Shown: piece by piece, positions 57,306 to 64,000 of the stretch | How positions within the stretch are numbered: the first letter of the stretch is position 1 | Layout: each line of letters opens with the position of its first letter | Assembly: GCA_001023535.1 (NCBI GenBank) | Contig: CP011020.1 | Location: forward strand, 434,001 to 498,000 | Origin: Pseudomonas chlororaphis | Lineage (GTDB): Bacteria; Pseudomonadota; Gammaproteobacteria; Pseudomonadales; Pseudomonadaceae | DNA length: 64,000 nt | Direction of reading: 5' to 3' | Position numbers and translations under genes: made by a program | The notes under the pieces: model-generated | Database searches by the model: none | What the model was told of the DNA's origin: nothing | What the model saw: only the letters and a program-made list of their open reading frames with translations

Positions 57306-58784
57306 ATGCCGCTGTGTTTGACTATCACTAGTTATCACAAGATTACCCCGGGTCAGTGTTCTGAAAAGTCCATGGACCAGGGGGTGATGGCAATTGGCCG
57401 TAATTCCGATAATGATTGGGTATTGCCGGACCCGGAGCGCCTGGTATCCGGCAAACATTGCGTTATTCAATACAAGGACGGGCGCTATTATTTGACTGAT
57501 AACAGCACTAATGGTGTGGAATTGGTCAAGGCCGGCGTTCGCTTGCGCAAAGGCAACAGCGAGCCATTGCAGGATGGCGAAGTGATCCGCATCGGCGATT
57601 ATGAAATCCAGGCGCGCGTCGACTTCAACCTGCCGGTCACCGACAGCAACCCGTTTGCCGAATCACCCAGCAGCTTCGAAGCCTTGATGGGGCGCCAGGG
57701 CGCCGCGGCGCCTGCCCCCATGCCGGTGTCGATGCCGATGACGTCGCCTGCGCATTTCCAGGGCGGGTCGGCCATGGACACCTTGCCGGACCTGTTCGAT
57801 TTCCTGGCGCCCTCCAGTATTGCGCCGGCCACCCAGCCCGATCATGTGCCCGCCCAACAGCACGATTTCCGTCCCCCGACGCCGATCCCACGGCCTGCGC
57901 CGCCGCCCGTGGTCGAGCCGGTAGCGGTCAATCCTGGCTCGGTGATCCCGGAAGACTGGGACCTGTTCAGCGACAAGCCGGCACCCGTAGCGGTGCCCCC
58001 TGTCGCCGTTGCGCCGCCTGTGGCGCCGCCGATCATCGAGCCGATACCGATCCCCGTGACCCCCGTGACCCCCGTGCCGGTTCCGCCGGTGGCCGTACCC
58101 GTCGAGCCCGTGCCGCTGCCTGAGGCGCCGGTCACTCGCGTTGACGCACCGGTGCCCCGCGCTGAAGCGCCGGCGGCCCCGGTCGATAGCCTCCAGCCCG
58201 ACCTGCTGCAAGCGTTCCTGCGTGGCGCCGGGCTGGACCAGTTGCGCCTGGACAAGGCCCAGGCCGAGGCACAGATGGAAAGCATCGGTCGCAGCTACCG
58301 GTTGATGGTCGAAGGGTTGATCGATGTCTTGCGCGCTCGCAGCAGCCTCAAGGGTGAATTCCGTATCCAGCAGACGATGATCCAGCCGGTGGAAAACAAC
58401 CCGCTGAAGTTCGCCCCCAACGTCGATGAAGCGATGCTGCTGCTGTTGCGCCATGGCAACCAGGCGTTCATGGCGCCGGACGCAGCGGTGCGGGACAGTT
58501 TCGATGACCTGCGTGCACATCAACTGGCGGTGATGGCCGGGGTAGAAGCCGCCATCAAGCATCTGCTGGCGCGTTTCGAGCCGGCGCAACTGGAAGAACG
58601 CATGGGCAAGCCCGGCGGGCTTTCGGGTATTTTCAGCGGCTCGCGGCAAGCCCAGTACTGGCAGCAGTTCACCGAGCTCTACAGCAATATTTCCCGGGAG
58701 GCCCAGGAGGATTTCCAGGACTTGTTCGGCCGTGAATTCAGCCGCGCCTACGAAGAACACAGCACACGACAGCGACGCCATTGA
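57306..58784 (+). CDS. fha: T6SS forkhead-associated domain protein Fha
   Basis: Fha is the scaffold activated by threonine phosphorylation in H1-type systems. The 492-residue protein has an N-terminal FHA domain (residues 15-105: GRNSDNDWVLPD, RLVSGKHCVIQY, YYLTDNSTNGVEL). A Pro/Ala/Val-rich linker follows (about 125-300), then a C-terminal domain from about 300 (LQAFLRGAGLDQLRL, SIGRSYRLMVEGLIDVLRARSSLKGEFRI, FQDLFGREFSRAYEEH). The ATG at 57306 has a strong GGAGG site at good distance. The kinase and phosphatase genes expected to act on it are not in this window. Confidence 0.95.
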   Translation: MPLCLTITSYHKITPGQCSEKSMDQGVMAIGRNSDNDWVLPDPERLVSGKHCVIQYKDGRYYLTDNSTNGVELVKAGVRLRKGNSEPLQDGEVIRIGDYEIQARVDFNLPVTDSNPFAESPSSFEALMGRQGAAAPAPMPVSMPMTSPAHFQGGSAMDTLPDLFDFLAPSSIAPATQPDHVPAQQHDFRPPTPIPRPAPPPVVEPVAVNPGSVIPEDWDLFSDKPAPVAVPPVAVAPPVAPPIIEPIPIPVTPVTPVPVPPVAVPVEPVPLPEAPVTRVDAPVPRAEAPAAPVDSLQPDLLQAFLRGAGLDQLRLDKAQAEAQMESIGRSYRLMVEGLIDVLRARSSLKGEFRIQQTMIQPVENNPLKFAPNVDEAMLLLLRHGNQAFMAPDAAVRDSFDDLRAHQLAVMAGVEAAIKHLLARFEPAQLEERMGKPGGLSGIFSGSRQAQYWQQFTELYSNISREAQEDFQDLFGREFSRAYEEHSTRQRRH

Positions 58785-58852
58785 GCGTCGTCGTCCCATA
58801 ACAATAACCACAAGCACACAACGGATAGCTCAAACGTCATTGAGGACGCAGG

Positions 58853-59359
58853 ATGATTCCCAGGTTTTTACTCGCAGTCGCCACCGCGCTTCTGTTGACG
58901 GCGTGCGCCAAGGATGGGGCCAAGTCCCAGCCCGAAGAGGCTGAAGCCGACACCGCCGCCGTCGAGCTGCACTTGCATGCCATTGCCGGCCTCAACCCCG
59001 GCGCCACCGGCCAGCCGGCCCCGGTGCGGGTGCGCATTTTCGAACTGAAAAATGCCGCCACCTTCGGCCGCGCCGATTATTTCGCCCTGGCCGAACGGGC
59101 CCAGGCGACGCTGGGCGCCGACCTGATCGACCAGGACGAGGTGCTGATCCAGCCCGATCAGCAACTGAGCCTGCAACGTGACCTCGACCCGGCCACGCGC
59201 CACATCGGCATCCTGGTGGGCTATCGCGAACTGGATCAGTCGCTCTGGCGCACGGTCTTGAATGTCCCGCCGCGCCAATACACCGAATACCAGATCAGCC
59301 TCGACGTGCGCGCCGTGCGCAGCAGCGTCGTCGTCCCCCCATCCAGCCCTGCCCAATAA
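58853..59359 (+). CDS. tssJ: T6SS outer membrane lipoprotein TssJ
   Basis: The 168-residue lipoprotein has a signal peptide with lipobox LTAC (Cys18). The mature transthyretin-like fold is indicated by VELHLHAIAGLNP, PVRVRIFELKNAATFGRADYFALAERAQATLG and GILVGYRELDQSLWRTVLNVPP. It anchors the TssJ-TssL-TssM complex in the outer membrane by binding the periplasmic end of TssM. It lies in order before tssK, tssL and tssM. Confidence 0.95.
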   Translation: MIPRFLLAVATALLLTACAKDGAKSQPEEAEADTAAVELHLHAIAGLNPGATGQPAPVRVRIFELKNAATFGRADYFALAERAQATLGADLIDQDEVLIQPDQQLSLQRDLDPATRHIGILVGYRELDQSLWRTVLNVPPRQYTEYQISLDVRAVRSSVVVPPSSPAQ

Positions 59360-59374
59360 GCAATCGGAGCCCCC

Positions 59375-60709
59375 ATGTCCTGGAACAATCGCGTGGTCTG
59401 GTCGGAAGGCATGTTCATTGGAACGCAGCACTTCCAACAGCACGACCGTTACCTGGAAAACCTTATCGACGCGCGCAGCCGACCGTTGTCGGCCGGCGCC
59501 TGGGGGTTTTCCGAATTGCTGATCGACCAGGGCCTGCTGGCCCAGGGCAAGCTGGCGATCATCTCGGCACGGGGCCTGTTGCCGGACGGCACGCCTTTCA
59601 ACATCCCCCACGATGACCTGGCGCCGACCCCGCTGAACATCGACGACAACCTGCGCGATGGCCTGGTGTACCTGGCCTTGCCGCTCAAGCGTGCCGGTGC
59701 CCGCGACACCGTCGATGAAGGCGAGGCCCTGGGCGCCGCGCGCTACATCAGCCAGGTCAGTGAAGTGCGCGACGACAACGCACCCTTCGAAAACCGTGCC
59801 CCGGTGGCCTTGGGTGCCCGCGCGCTGCGCTTGCTGACCGCCGAGGATGGCATCGGCGACTACGCGGCCATCGGCGTGGTGCGCATCAAGGAAAAACGCG
59901 CCGACCGGGCGCTGGTGCTCGACGACACGTACATCCCGCCGCTGTTGGATGTCATCGCTTCCAAGCCCCTGGCGGCGTTTCGCAGTGAGTTGCTGGGCTT
60001 GCTGCACCAGCGTGGCGAAGCCCTGGCCGGGCGAGTGGTGGCGTCCGGCGCCGGTGGCGCCTCGGAGATCGCCGACTTCATGCTGTTGCAACTGGTCAAC
60101 CGTGCCCAGCCGCTGATCCAGCACCTGAGCCAGTTGAGCCCGTTGCACCCCGAGCGGTTCTACAGCGAACTGGTGGCCCTGGCCGGGGAGTTCTCGACCT
60201 TCACCGCTTCCGGGCGCCGACCGCAGGAATACCCGCAGTACCAGCACGATGACCTGGCGTTGAGTTTCGCCCCGGTGATGCAAGCGCTGCGCGAAGCCTT
60301 GTCGATGCTGATCGACAGCAAGGCGACGCCGATTCCGATTGTCGAGAAAGCCTACGGCATCCACGTGGCGATGCTGGCCGACAAGACCCTGCTCGACAGC
60401 GCCAGCTTCATCCTGGTGGTGCGCGCCGATGTCCCCGCCGAAACCCTGCGCGGCCGTTTCGGCCAGCAGAGCAAGGTCGGTTCGGTGGAACACATCCGCG
60501 ACCTGGTCAACCTGCAACTGCCGGGCATCGGCCTGCTGCCGTTGCCGGTGGCGCCACGGCAATTGCCGTATCACGCCGGTTCCACCTACTACGAGCTCGA
60601 CCGCGGCAGCGACCACTGGCAGCAACTGAGCAACTCCGGCGGCTTTGCGTTCCACATCGCCGGTCAGTTCCCGGGCTTGAACCTGGCTTTCTGGGCGATC
60701 CGAGGATAA
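59375..60709 (+). CDS. tssK: T6SS baseplate protein TssK
   Basis: TssK connects the baseplate to the membrane complex. The 444-residue protein starts MSWNNRVVWSEGMFIGTQHFQQHDRYLENLI, the unmistakable TssK N-terminus (shell domain related to phage receptor-binding proteins), and ends with SGGFAFHIAGQFPGLNLAFWAIRG. It is 15 bases after tssJ and 6 bases before tssL. Confidence 0.97.
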   Translation: MSWNNRVVWSEGMFIGTQHFQQHDRYLENLIDARSRPLSAGAWGFSELLIDQGLLAQGKLAIISARGLLPDGTPFNIPHDDLAPTPLNIDDNLRDGLVYLALPLKRAGARDTVDEGEALGAARYISQVSEVRDDNAPFENRAPVALGARALRLLTAEDGIGDYAAIGVVRIKEKRADRALVLDDTYIPPLLDVIASKPLAAFRSELLGLLHQRGEALAGRVVASGAGGASEIADFMLLQLVNRAQPLIQHLSQLSPLHPERFYSELVALAGEFSTFTASGRRPQEYPQYQHDDLALSFAPVMQALREALSMLIDSKATPIPIVEKAYGIHVAMLADKTLLDSASFILVVRADVPAETLRGRFGQQSKVGSVEHIRDLVNLQLPGIGLLPLPVAPRQLPYHAGSTYYELDRGSDHWQQLSNSGGFAFHIAGQFPGLNLAFWAIRG

Positions 60710-60715
60710 ACCGCG

Positions 60716-62020
60716 ATGAGCAACGACGATCGTACCCAGTTCATGCCGACGCCCGGTGGCCGTGGCGCGGACCCCTTCCGCCAGGACCCGGGACGCCCGC
60801 AACCGGCCCCCGCGCCCCTGTCGATGCCGGCCGCGCCGGTGCTGACCGGCAAGGCCCAGGGACTCAACCCGCTGGAAAGCGCCGCTGGCCCGCTGCTGGC
60901 CTTGTTGACGCGCCTGCGCAACACCATCGCCCACCCGGCCCCGGCCAGCTTGCGCGCGCAACTGCTGGCCTACCTGCGTCAGTTCGAAGAGCGTGCCGAG
61001 GCCGCCGGCGTGGTGCGCAACGACGTGCTGCTGGCGCGCTACGCCTTGTGCACCGCGCTGGATGAGGCGGTATTGAGCACGCCGTGGGGTGGTACCAGTG
61101 ACTGGGGCAAGCAAAGCCTGTTGATCACTGTGCACAACGAAGCCTGGGGCGGCGAGAAGGTGTTCCAGCTGCTGGAGCATTGCCTGCAAAGCCCGCGGGA
61201 ACGCCTGTACCTGCTGGAGCTTTTGTACCTGTGCATGTGCCTCGGGTTCGAGGGTCGCTACCGGGTGATGAACGACGGTCGCAGCCAACTGGAAGCGTTG
61301 CGCGAGCGCACCAGCGCGGTGATCCGCAGCGCCCGTGGCGAATACGAGCGTGAGCTGTCGCCTCATTGGCGCGGTGTCACCGTGGCCCGTGATCGACTGG
61401 CGCAGTTCATGCCGCCGTGGATCGCCGTGGCCATTGGCGCGGCGCTGCTGCTGGCGCTGTTGTTCGGCCTGCGCATGAAGCTGGCCTCCGACGCCGAGCC
61501 GGTGTTCAAGAACATTCACTTTCTGGGCGAAATCCCGGTGCAAACCATCGACCGTCCCGTGGTGCAGCCGAAACTGATCGAGCGACCACGCCTGGCCGGT
61601 TTCCTGGCCGATGAGATCAAGGCCGGACGGATTGCCGTGGAAGACGCCGTCGACCGTTCGGTGGTGACCATCCGGGGCGATGAGCTGTTCGCCTCGGGCA
61701 GCGCCAGCATCAAGGACGATTTCCAACCGTTGATGCTGCGCATCGCCGATGCCGTGCGCAAGGTCAAGGGCCAGGTCCTGGTGACCGGCCACAGCGACAA
61801 CCGTCCGATTGCCACATTGCGGTTCCCGTCCAACTGGGCGCTGTCCGAAGCACGGGCGCGCTCGGTGCTGGACATTCTTTCGGCCAAGACTGGCCAGCCC
61901 GAGCGCTTCAGCGCCGAAGGCCGCAGCGACACCGAGCCGCTGGCTTCCAACGCCACGGCAGAGGGCCGTGCGCGCAATCGTCGGGTTGAAATCACCGTAT
62001 TGGCGGAGGGGGTCGAGTGA
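60716..62020 (+). CDS. tssL: T6SS membrane protein TssL with OmpA-like C-terminus
   Basis: The 434-residue protein has a Pro-rich N-terminal tail, a cytoplasmic DotU domain (about residues 50-215: LARYALCTALDEAVLSTPWGG, SLLITVHNEAWGGEKVFQLLE, LYLLELLYLCMCLGFEGRYR), one membrane helix (about 236-256) and a periplasmic OmpA-like peptidoglycan-binding domain (about 300-432: LVTGHSDNRPI, LSEARARSVLDIL). OmpA-extended TssL is common in this T6SS class. Its stop codon overlaps the GTG start of tssM. Confidence 0.96.
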   Translation: MSNDDRTQFMPTPGGRGADPFRQDPGRPQPAPAPLSMPAAPVLTGKAQGLNPLESAAGPLLALLTRLRNTIAHPAPASLRAQLLAYLRQFEERAEAAGVVRNDVLLARYALCTALDEAVLSTPWGGTSDWGKQSLLITVHNEAWGGEKVFQLLEHCLQSPRERLYLLELLYLCMCLGFEGRYRVMNDGRSQLEALRERTSAVIRSARGEYERELSPHWRGVTVARDRLAQFMPPWIAVAIGAALLLALLFGLRMKLASDAEPVFKNIHFLGEIPVQTIDRPVVQPKLIERPRLAGFLADEIKAGRIAVEDAVDRSVVTIRGDELFASGSASIKDDFQPLMLRIADAVRKVKGQVLVTGHSDNRPIATLRFPSNWALSEARARSVLDILSAKTGQPERFSAEGRSDTEPLASNATAEGRARNRRVEITVLAEGVE

Positions 62021-64000
62021 AGGCGTTTTTCAGTTTTATGATCCGCTGGGTCATCCCGTTGCTGGGGCTGATCGCCCTGAGCCTGATCATCTGGTTCGTT
62101 GGCCCACTGCTGGATTGGCTGGTGCCCGAAGGCCGGCGCTGGGCGCTGATCATCCTGGTGTTCGCGGTGTGGATCGCCTACCGGGTTTTTCGCATTATTC
62201 AGGCCCGCCGGCAGGCCGCCGAAGTCATGCGCAGCTTGGCCGAGCAAACCCCGCCCGACCCCACCAGCATCGCCACCGCCGAAGAACTCGAGACCCTGCG
62301 CCAACGCATGGACGAAGCCCTGGCGCTGCTCAAGAAAGCCAAGTTGGGCGGTGACGAACGCCGCAACCTCTACGAGCTGCCGTGGTACGTGATCATCGGC
62401 CCACCGGGTTCGGGCAAGACCACGGCGCTGGTCAACTCCGGACTGCATTTCCCGCTGGCCGCGCAACTGGGCGCCGGTGCGGTACGTGGCGTGGGCGGCA
62501 CGCGCAACTGCGACTGGTGGTTCACCGACCAGGCCGTGCTGCTCGATACCGCCGGCCGCTACACCACCCAGGACAGCGACGCGACCGTGGACAAGGCCGC
62601 GTGGCTGGGCTTCCTCGGCCTGTTGAAGAAGCAGCGCGCCCGTCGCCCGATCGACGGCGCGTTCATCGCCATCAGCCTCTCCGACCTGCTGCTGGGCAGC
62701 GAGGCCGAGCGCGCCGCCCATGCCGCGGCGATCCGCCTGCGTATCCAGGAGCTGTACACCCAACTGGGCGTGCGGTTCCCGATCTACCTGATGCTGACCA
62801 AGCTCGACCTGGTGCCGGGGTTCATGGAGTATTTCGATACCCTGAGCAAGGAAGAGCGCGCCCAGGTCTGGGGCATGACCTTCGCCCTGGACGATGGCAA
62901 GGGCAACGACAGCCCGCTGGCGCACCTGCAAAGCGAATTCGCCGGCCTCGAGCAGCGTCTCAACGACCGCCTGGTAGAACGCCTGCAGCAAGAACGCGAC
63001 CCGGCGCGGCGCGACTTGATCTACGGTTTCCCGCAGCAGTTCGGCGCCTTGAAGGATTGCCTGCAAAGCTTCCTGGAGGGCGTGTTCAAGCCCAACGCTT
63101 TCGAAGAGCGGGTGTTGCTGCGTGGCGTGTATTTCACCAGCGGCACCCAGGAAGGCAGCCCGATCGACCGACTGATCGGCTCCATGGCCCAGAGCATGAA
63201 CCTGGACCGCCAGCACCTGGCGCGCCAGACCGGTACCGGGCGCAGCTATTTCATCGAAAAACTGTTCACTGCCGTGGCCTTCGCCGAGCGTGGGCTGGTG
63301 GGCGTCGATCCCAAGGTCGAACGGCGGCGCAAGTGGATCGCCCGAGGCGTGCTGGCCTCCACCGTGGTCCTGGTGCTGGTGGTCGGGACTTTGTGGTGGG
63401 TCAGCTACCGCGCCAACCAGGCGTACATTGCCCAGGTCGACCAGAAGGTCGCGCCGCTGGGCCAGACCGTGCAGAACCTCAGCCCGGCCCAGCGTGATGT
63501 GCTGGCGGTGTTGCCGCTGCTCAACGCGGTCAAGCACCTGGCCGACGATGCTCCCGACGGGGCCGAGGGCCTGGGGCTGTACCAGGGCGACATGCTCGAA
63601 GCCGAGTCCGGCAGCGTGTACCGCAAGCTGCTGATCGCGGTGTTCGGGCCGCGCCTGCTGACCCGGATCGAAGAGCAACTGCACAGCGGCGGCAATTCGG
63701 ATTTCCTCTACGAAGGCCTGAAGGCCTACCTGATGCTCGCCGACACCGAACATTACGATGCCGACTTCATCAAGGCCTGGATCGCCCTGGATTGGGACCG
63801 CACCCTGCCGCGCGACCTGCCGGCCGAACAGCGTGCGGCCTTGAACGAGCACTTGCAGGCGCTGTTCGAGCGACGTCCGCCGACGGCGCGCCTGGACCCG
63901 CGCCTGATCGAAGACCTGCGTCGCCAGTTGCAGCAACTGCCCGTGGCGCAACGGGTGTATGACCGGATCAAGCGGCAGAAACTGCCCGACGGCATCCCGG
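62017..64000 (+). CDS. tssM: T6SS membrane protein TssM (IcmF-like), 5' part only
   Basis: The frame begins with GTG at 62017, inside the tssL stop codon, and stays open to the end of the window (661 codons), so the C-terminal part lies outside. It shows two N-terminal membrane helices (about residues 13-30 and 42-60), a cytoplasmic NTPase domain with an intact Walker A GPPGSGKT (128-135), DTAGRY, and the TKLDLVPGF motif near 265. A third membrane helix at about 432-455 leads into the periplasmic domain. TssM spans the inner membrane and periplasm to reach TssJ. Confidence 0.96.
   Translation, partial: MKAFFSFMIRWVIPLLGLIALSLIIWFVGPLLDWLVPEGRRWALIILVFAVWIAYRVFRIIQARRQAAEVMRSLAEQTPPDPTSIATAEELETLRQRMDEALALLKKAKLGGDERRNLYELPWYVIIGPPGSGKTTALVNSGLHFPLAAQLGAGAVRGVGGTRNCDWWFTDQAVLLDTAGRYTTQDSDATVDKAAWLGFLGLLKKQRARRPIDGAFIAISLSDLLLGSEAERAAHAAAIRLRIQELYTQLGVRFPIYLMLTKLDLVPGFMEYFDTLSKEERAQVWGMTFALDDGKGNDSPLAHLQSEFAGLEQRLNDRLVERLQQERDPARRDLIYGFPQQFGALKDCLQSFLEGVFKPNAFEERVLLRGVYFTSGTQEGSPIDRLIGSMAQSMNLDRQHLARQTGTGRSYFIEKLFTAVAFAERGLVGVDPKVERRRKWIARGVLASTVVLVLVVGTLWWVSYRANQAYIAQVDQKVAPLGQTVQNLSPAQRDVLAVLPLLNAVKHLADDAPDGAEGLGLYQGDMLEAESGSVYRKLLIAVFGPRLLTRIEEQLHSGGNSDFLYEGLKAYLMLADTEHYDADFIKAWIALDWDRTLPRDLPAEQRAALNEHLQALFERRPPTARLDPRLIEDLRRQLQQLPVAQRVYDRIKRQKLPDGIP

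Noticed and set aside
58868..61792. Minus-strand open frame of 974 codons opposite tssJ, tssK and tssL
   Set aside because: It crosses three certain genes and has Gln/His/Arg-rich composition.
1..64000. CRISPR arrays, tRNA, rRNA, integrase or prophage genes
   Set aside because: No regular repeat-spacer array, cloverleaf with conserved T-loop sequence, rRNA segment or phage structural/integrase gene was recognised on either strand. The phage-like genes present are T6SS components.

Overview
This window is a chromosomal segment of a Pseudomonas, most likely from the P. fluorescens group. The DNA is GC-rich and the coding is dense. Gene blocks occur in the order expected for Pseudomonas: purEK beside an aspA/LysR pair; pstSCAB-phoU, phoRB, ubiAC, rubredoxin and an HU gene; oligopeptidase A with a gamma-carbonic anhydrase; and an H1-like type VI secretion cluster. 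The intergenic gaps carry many Pseudomonas-type REP/REPIN palindromes. No rRNA, tRNA, CRISPR array, integrase or complete insertion sequence was seen.

Layout. 1-3.5 kb: no gene in the first 320 bases, then a protein of unknown function, then a SulP transporter and a beta-carbonic anhydrase that look like an anion (bicarbonate or sulfate) uptake operon. 3.7-10.8 kb: a radical SAM protein with a LexA-type box at its start, a secreted tyrosine phosphatase-like protein, two M3 oligopeptidase paralogues with a small zinc-ribbon gene between them, and a gamma-carbonic anhydrase family protein. 10.9-18.5 kb: a HAD phosphatase, an AraC regulator, and an asparagine/aspartate catabolic block (asparaginase, AGCS amino-acid:sodium symporter, aspartate ammonia-lyase and a divergent LysR regulator). 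18.5-21.4 kb: purE and purK behind a leader holding a strong intrinsic terminator, a GlsB/YeaQ membrane protein and a DUF3299-type exported protein.

21.4-36.7 kb: the phosphate starvation region. It holds pstS, pstC, pstA, pstB and phoU with visible Pho boxes, then a response regulator, an M23 peptidase, a CorC/HlyC-type membrane protein, phoR and phoB, a small COG4315-type exported protein, and ubiA/ubiC. 36.8-38.7 kb: rubredoxin, rubredoxin reductase and an HU-type nucleoid protein.

38.7-64 kb: a near-complete type VI secretion system (T6SS). Reading leftward (minus strand): tssA, tssB, tssC, hcp, an amidase effector of the Tae4 type with a lipoprotein partner, tssE, tssF, tssG, clpV, vgrG, an Eag-type chaperone, a giant prePAAR/PAAR-Rhs effector and its immunity candidate. 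Reading rightward (plus strand): fha, tssJ, tssK, tssL, and tssM, which runs off the window end. The most interesting object is the Rhs effector. Its variable C-terminal tip looks like a RES-family domain (the NAD-degrading toxin fold of RES-Xre toxin-antitoxin modules), and the small gene after it resembles the toxin-binding half of the matching Xre/MbcA/ParS antitoxins. This suggests an intracellular toxin-antitoxin pair recruited as a T6SS effector-immunity pair. All functional statements rest on reading the sequence and on remembered family knowledge; no database search was run.
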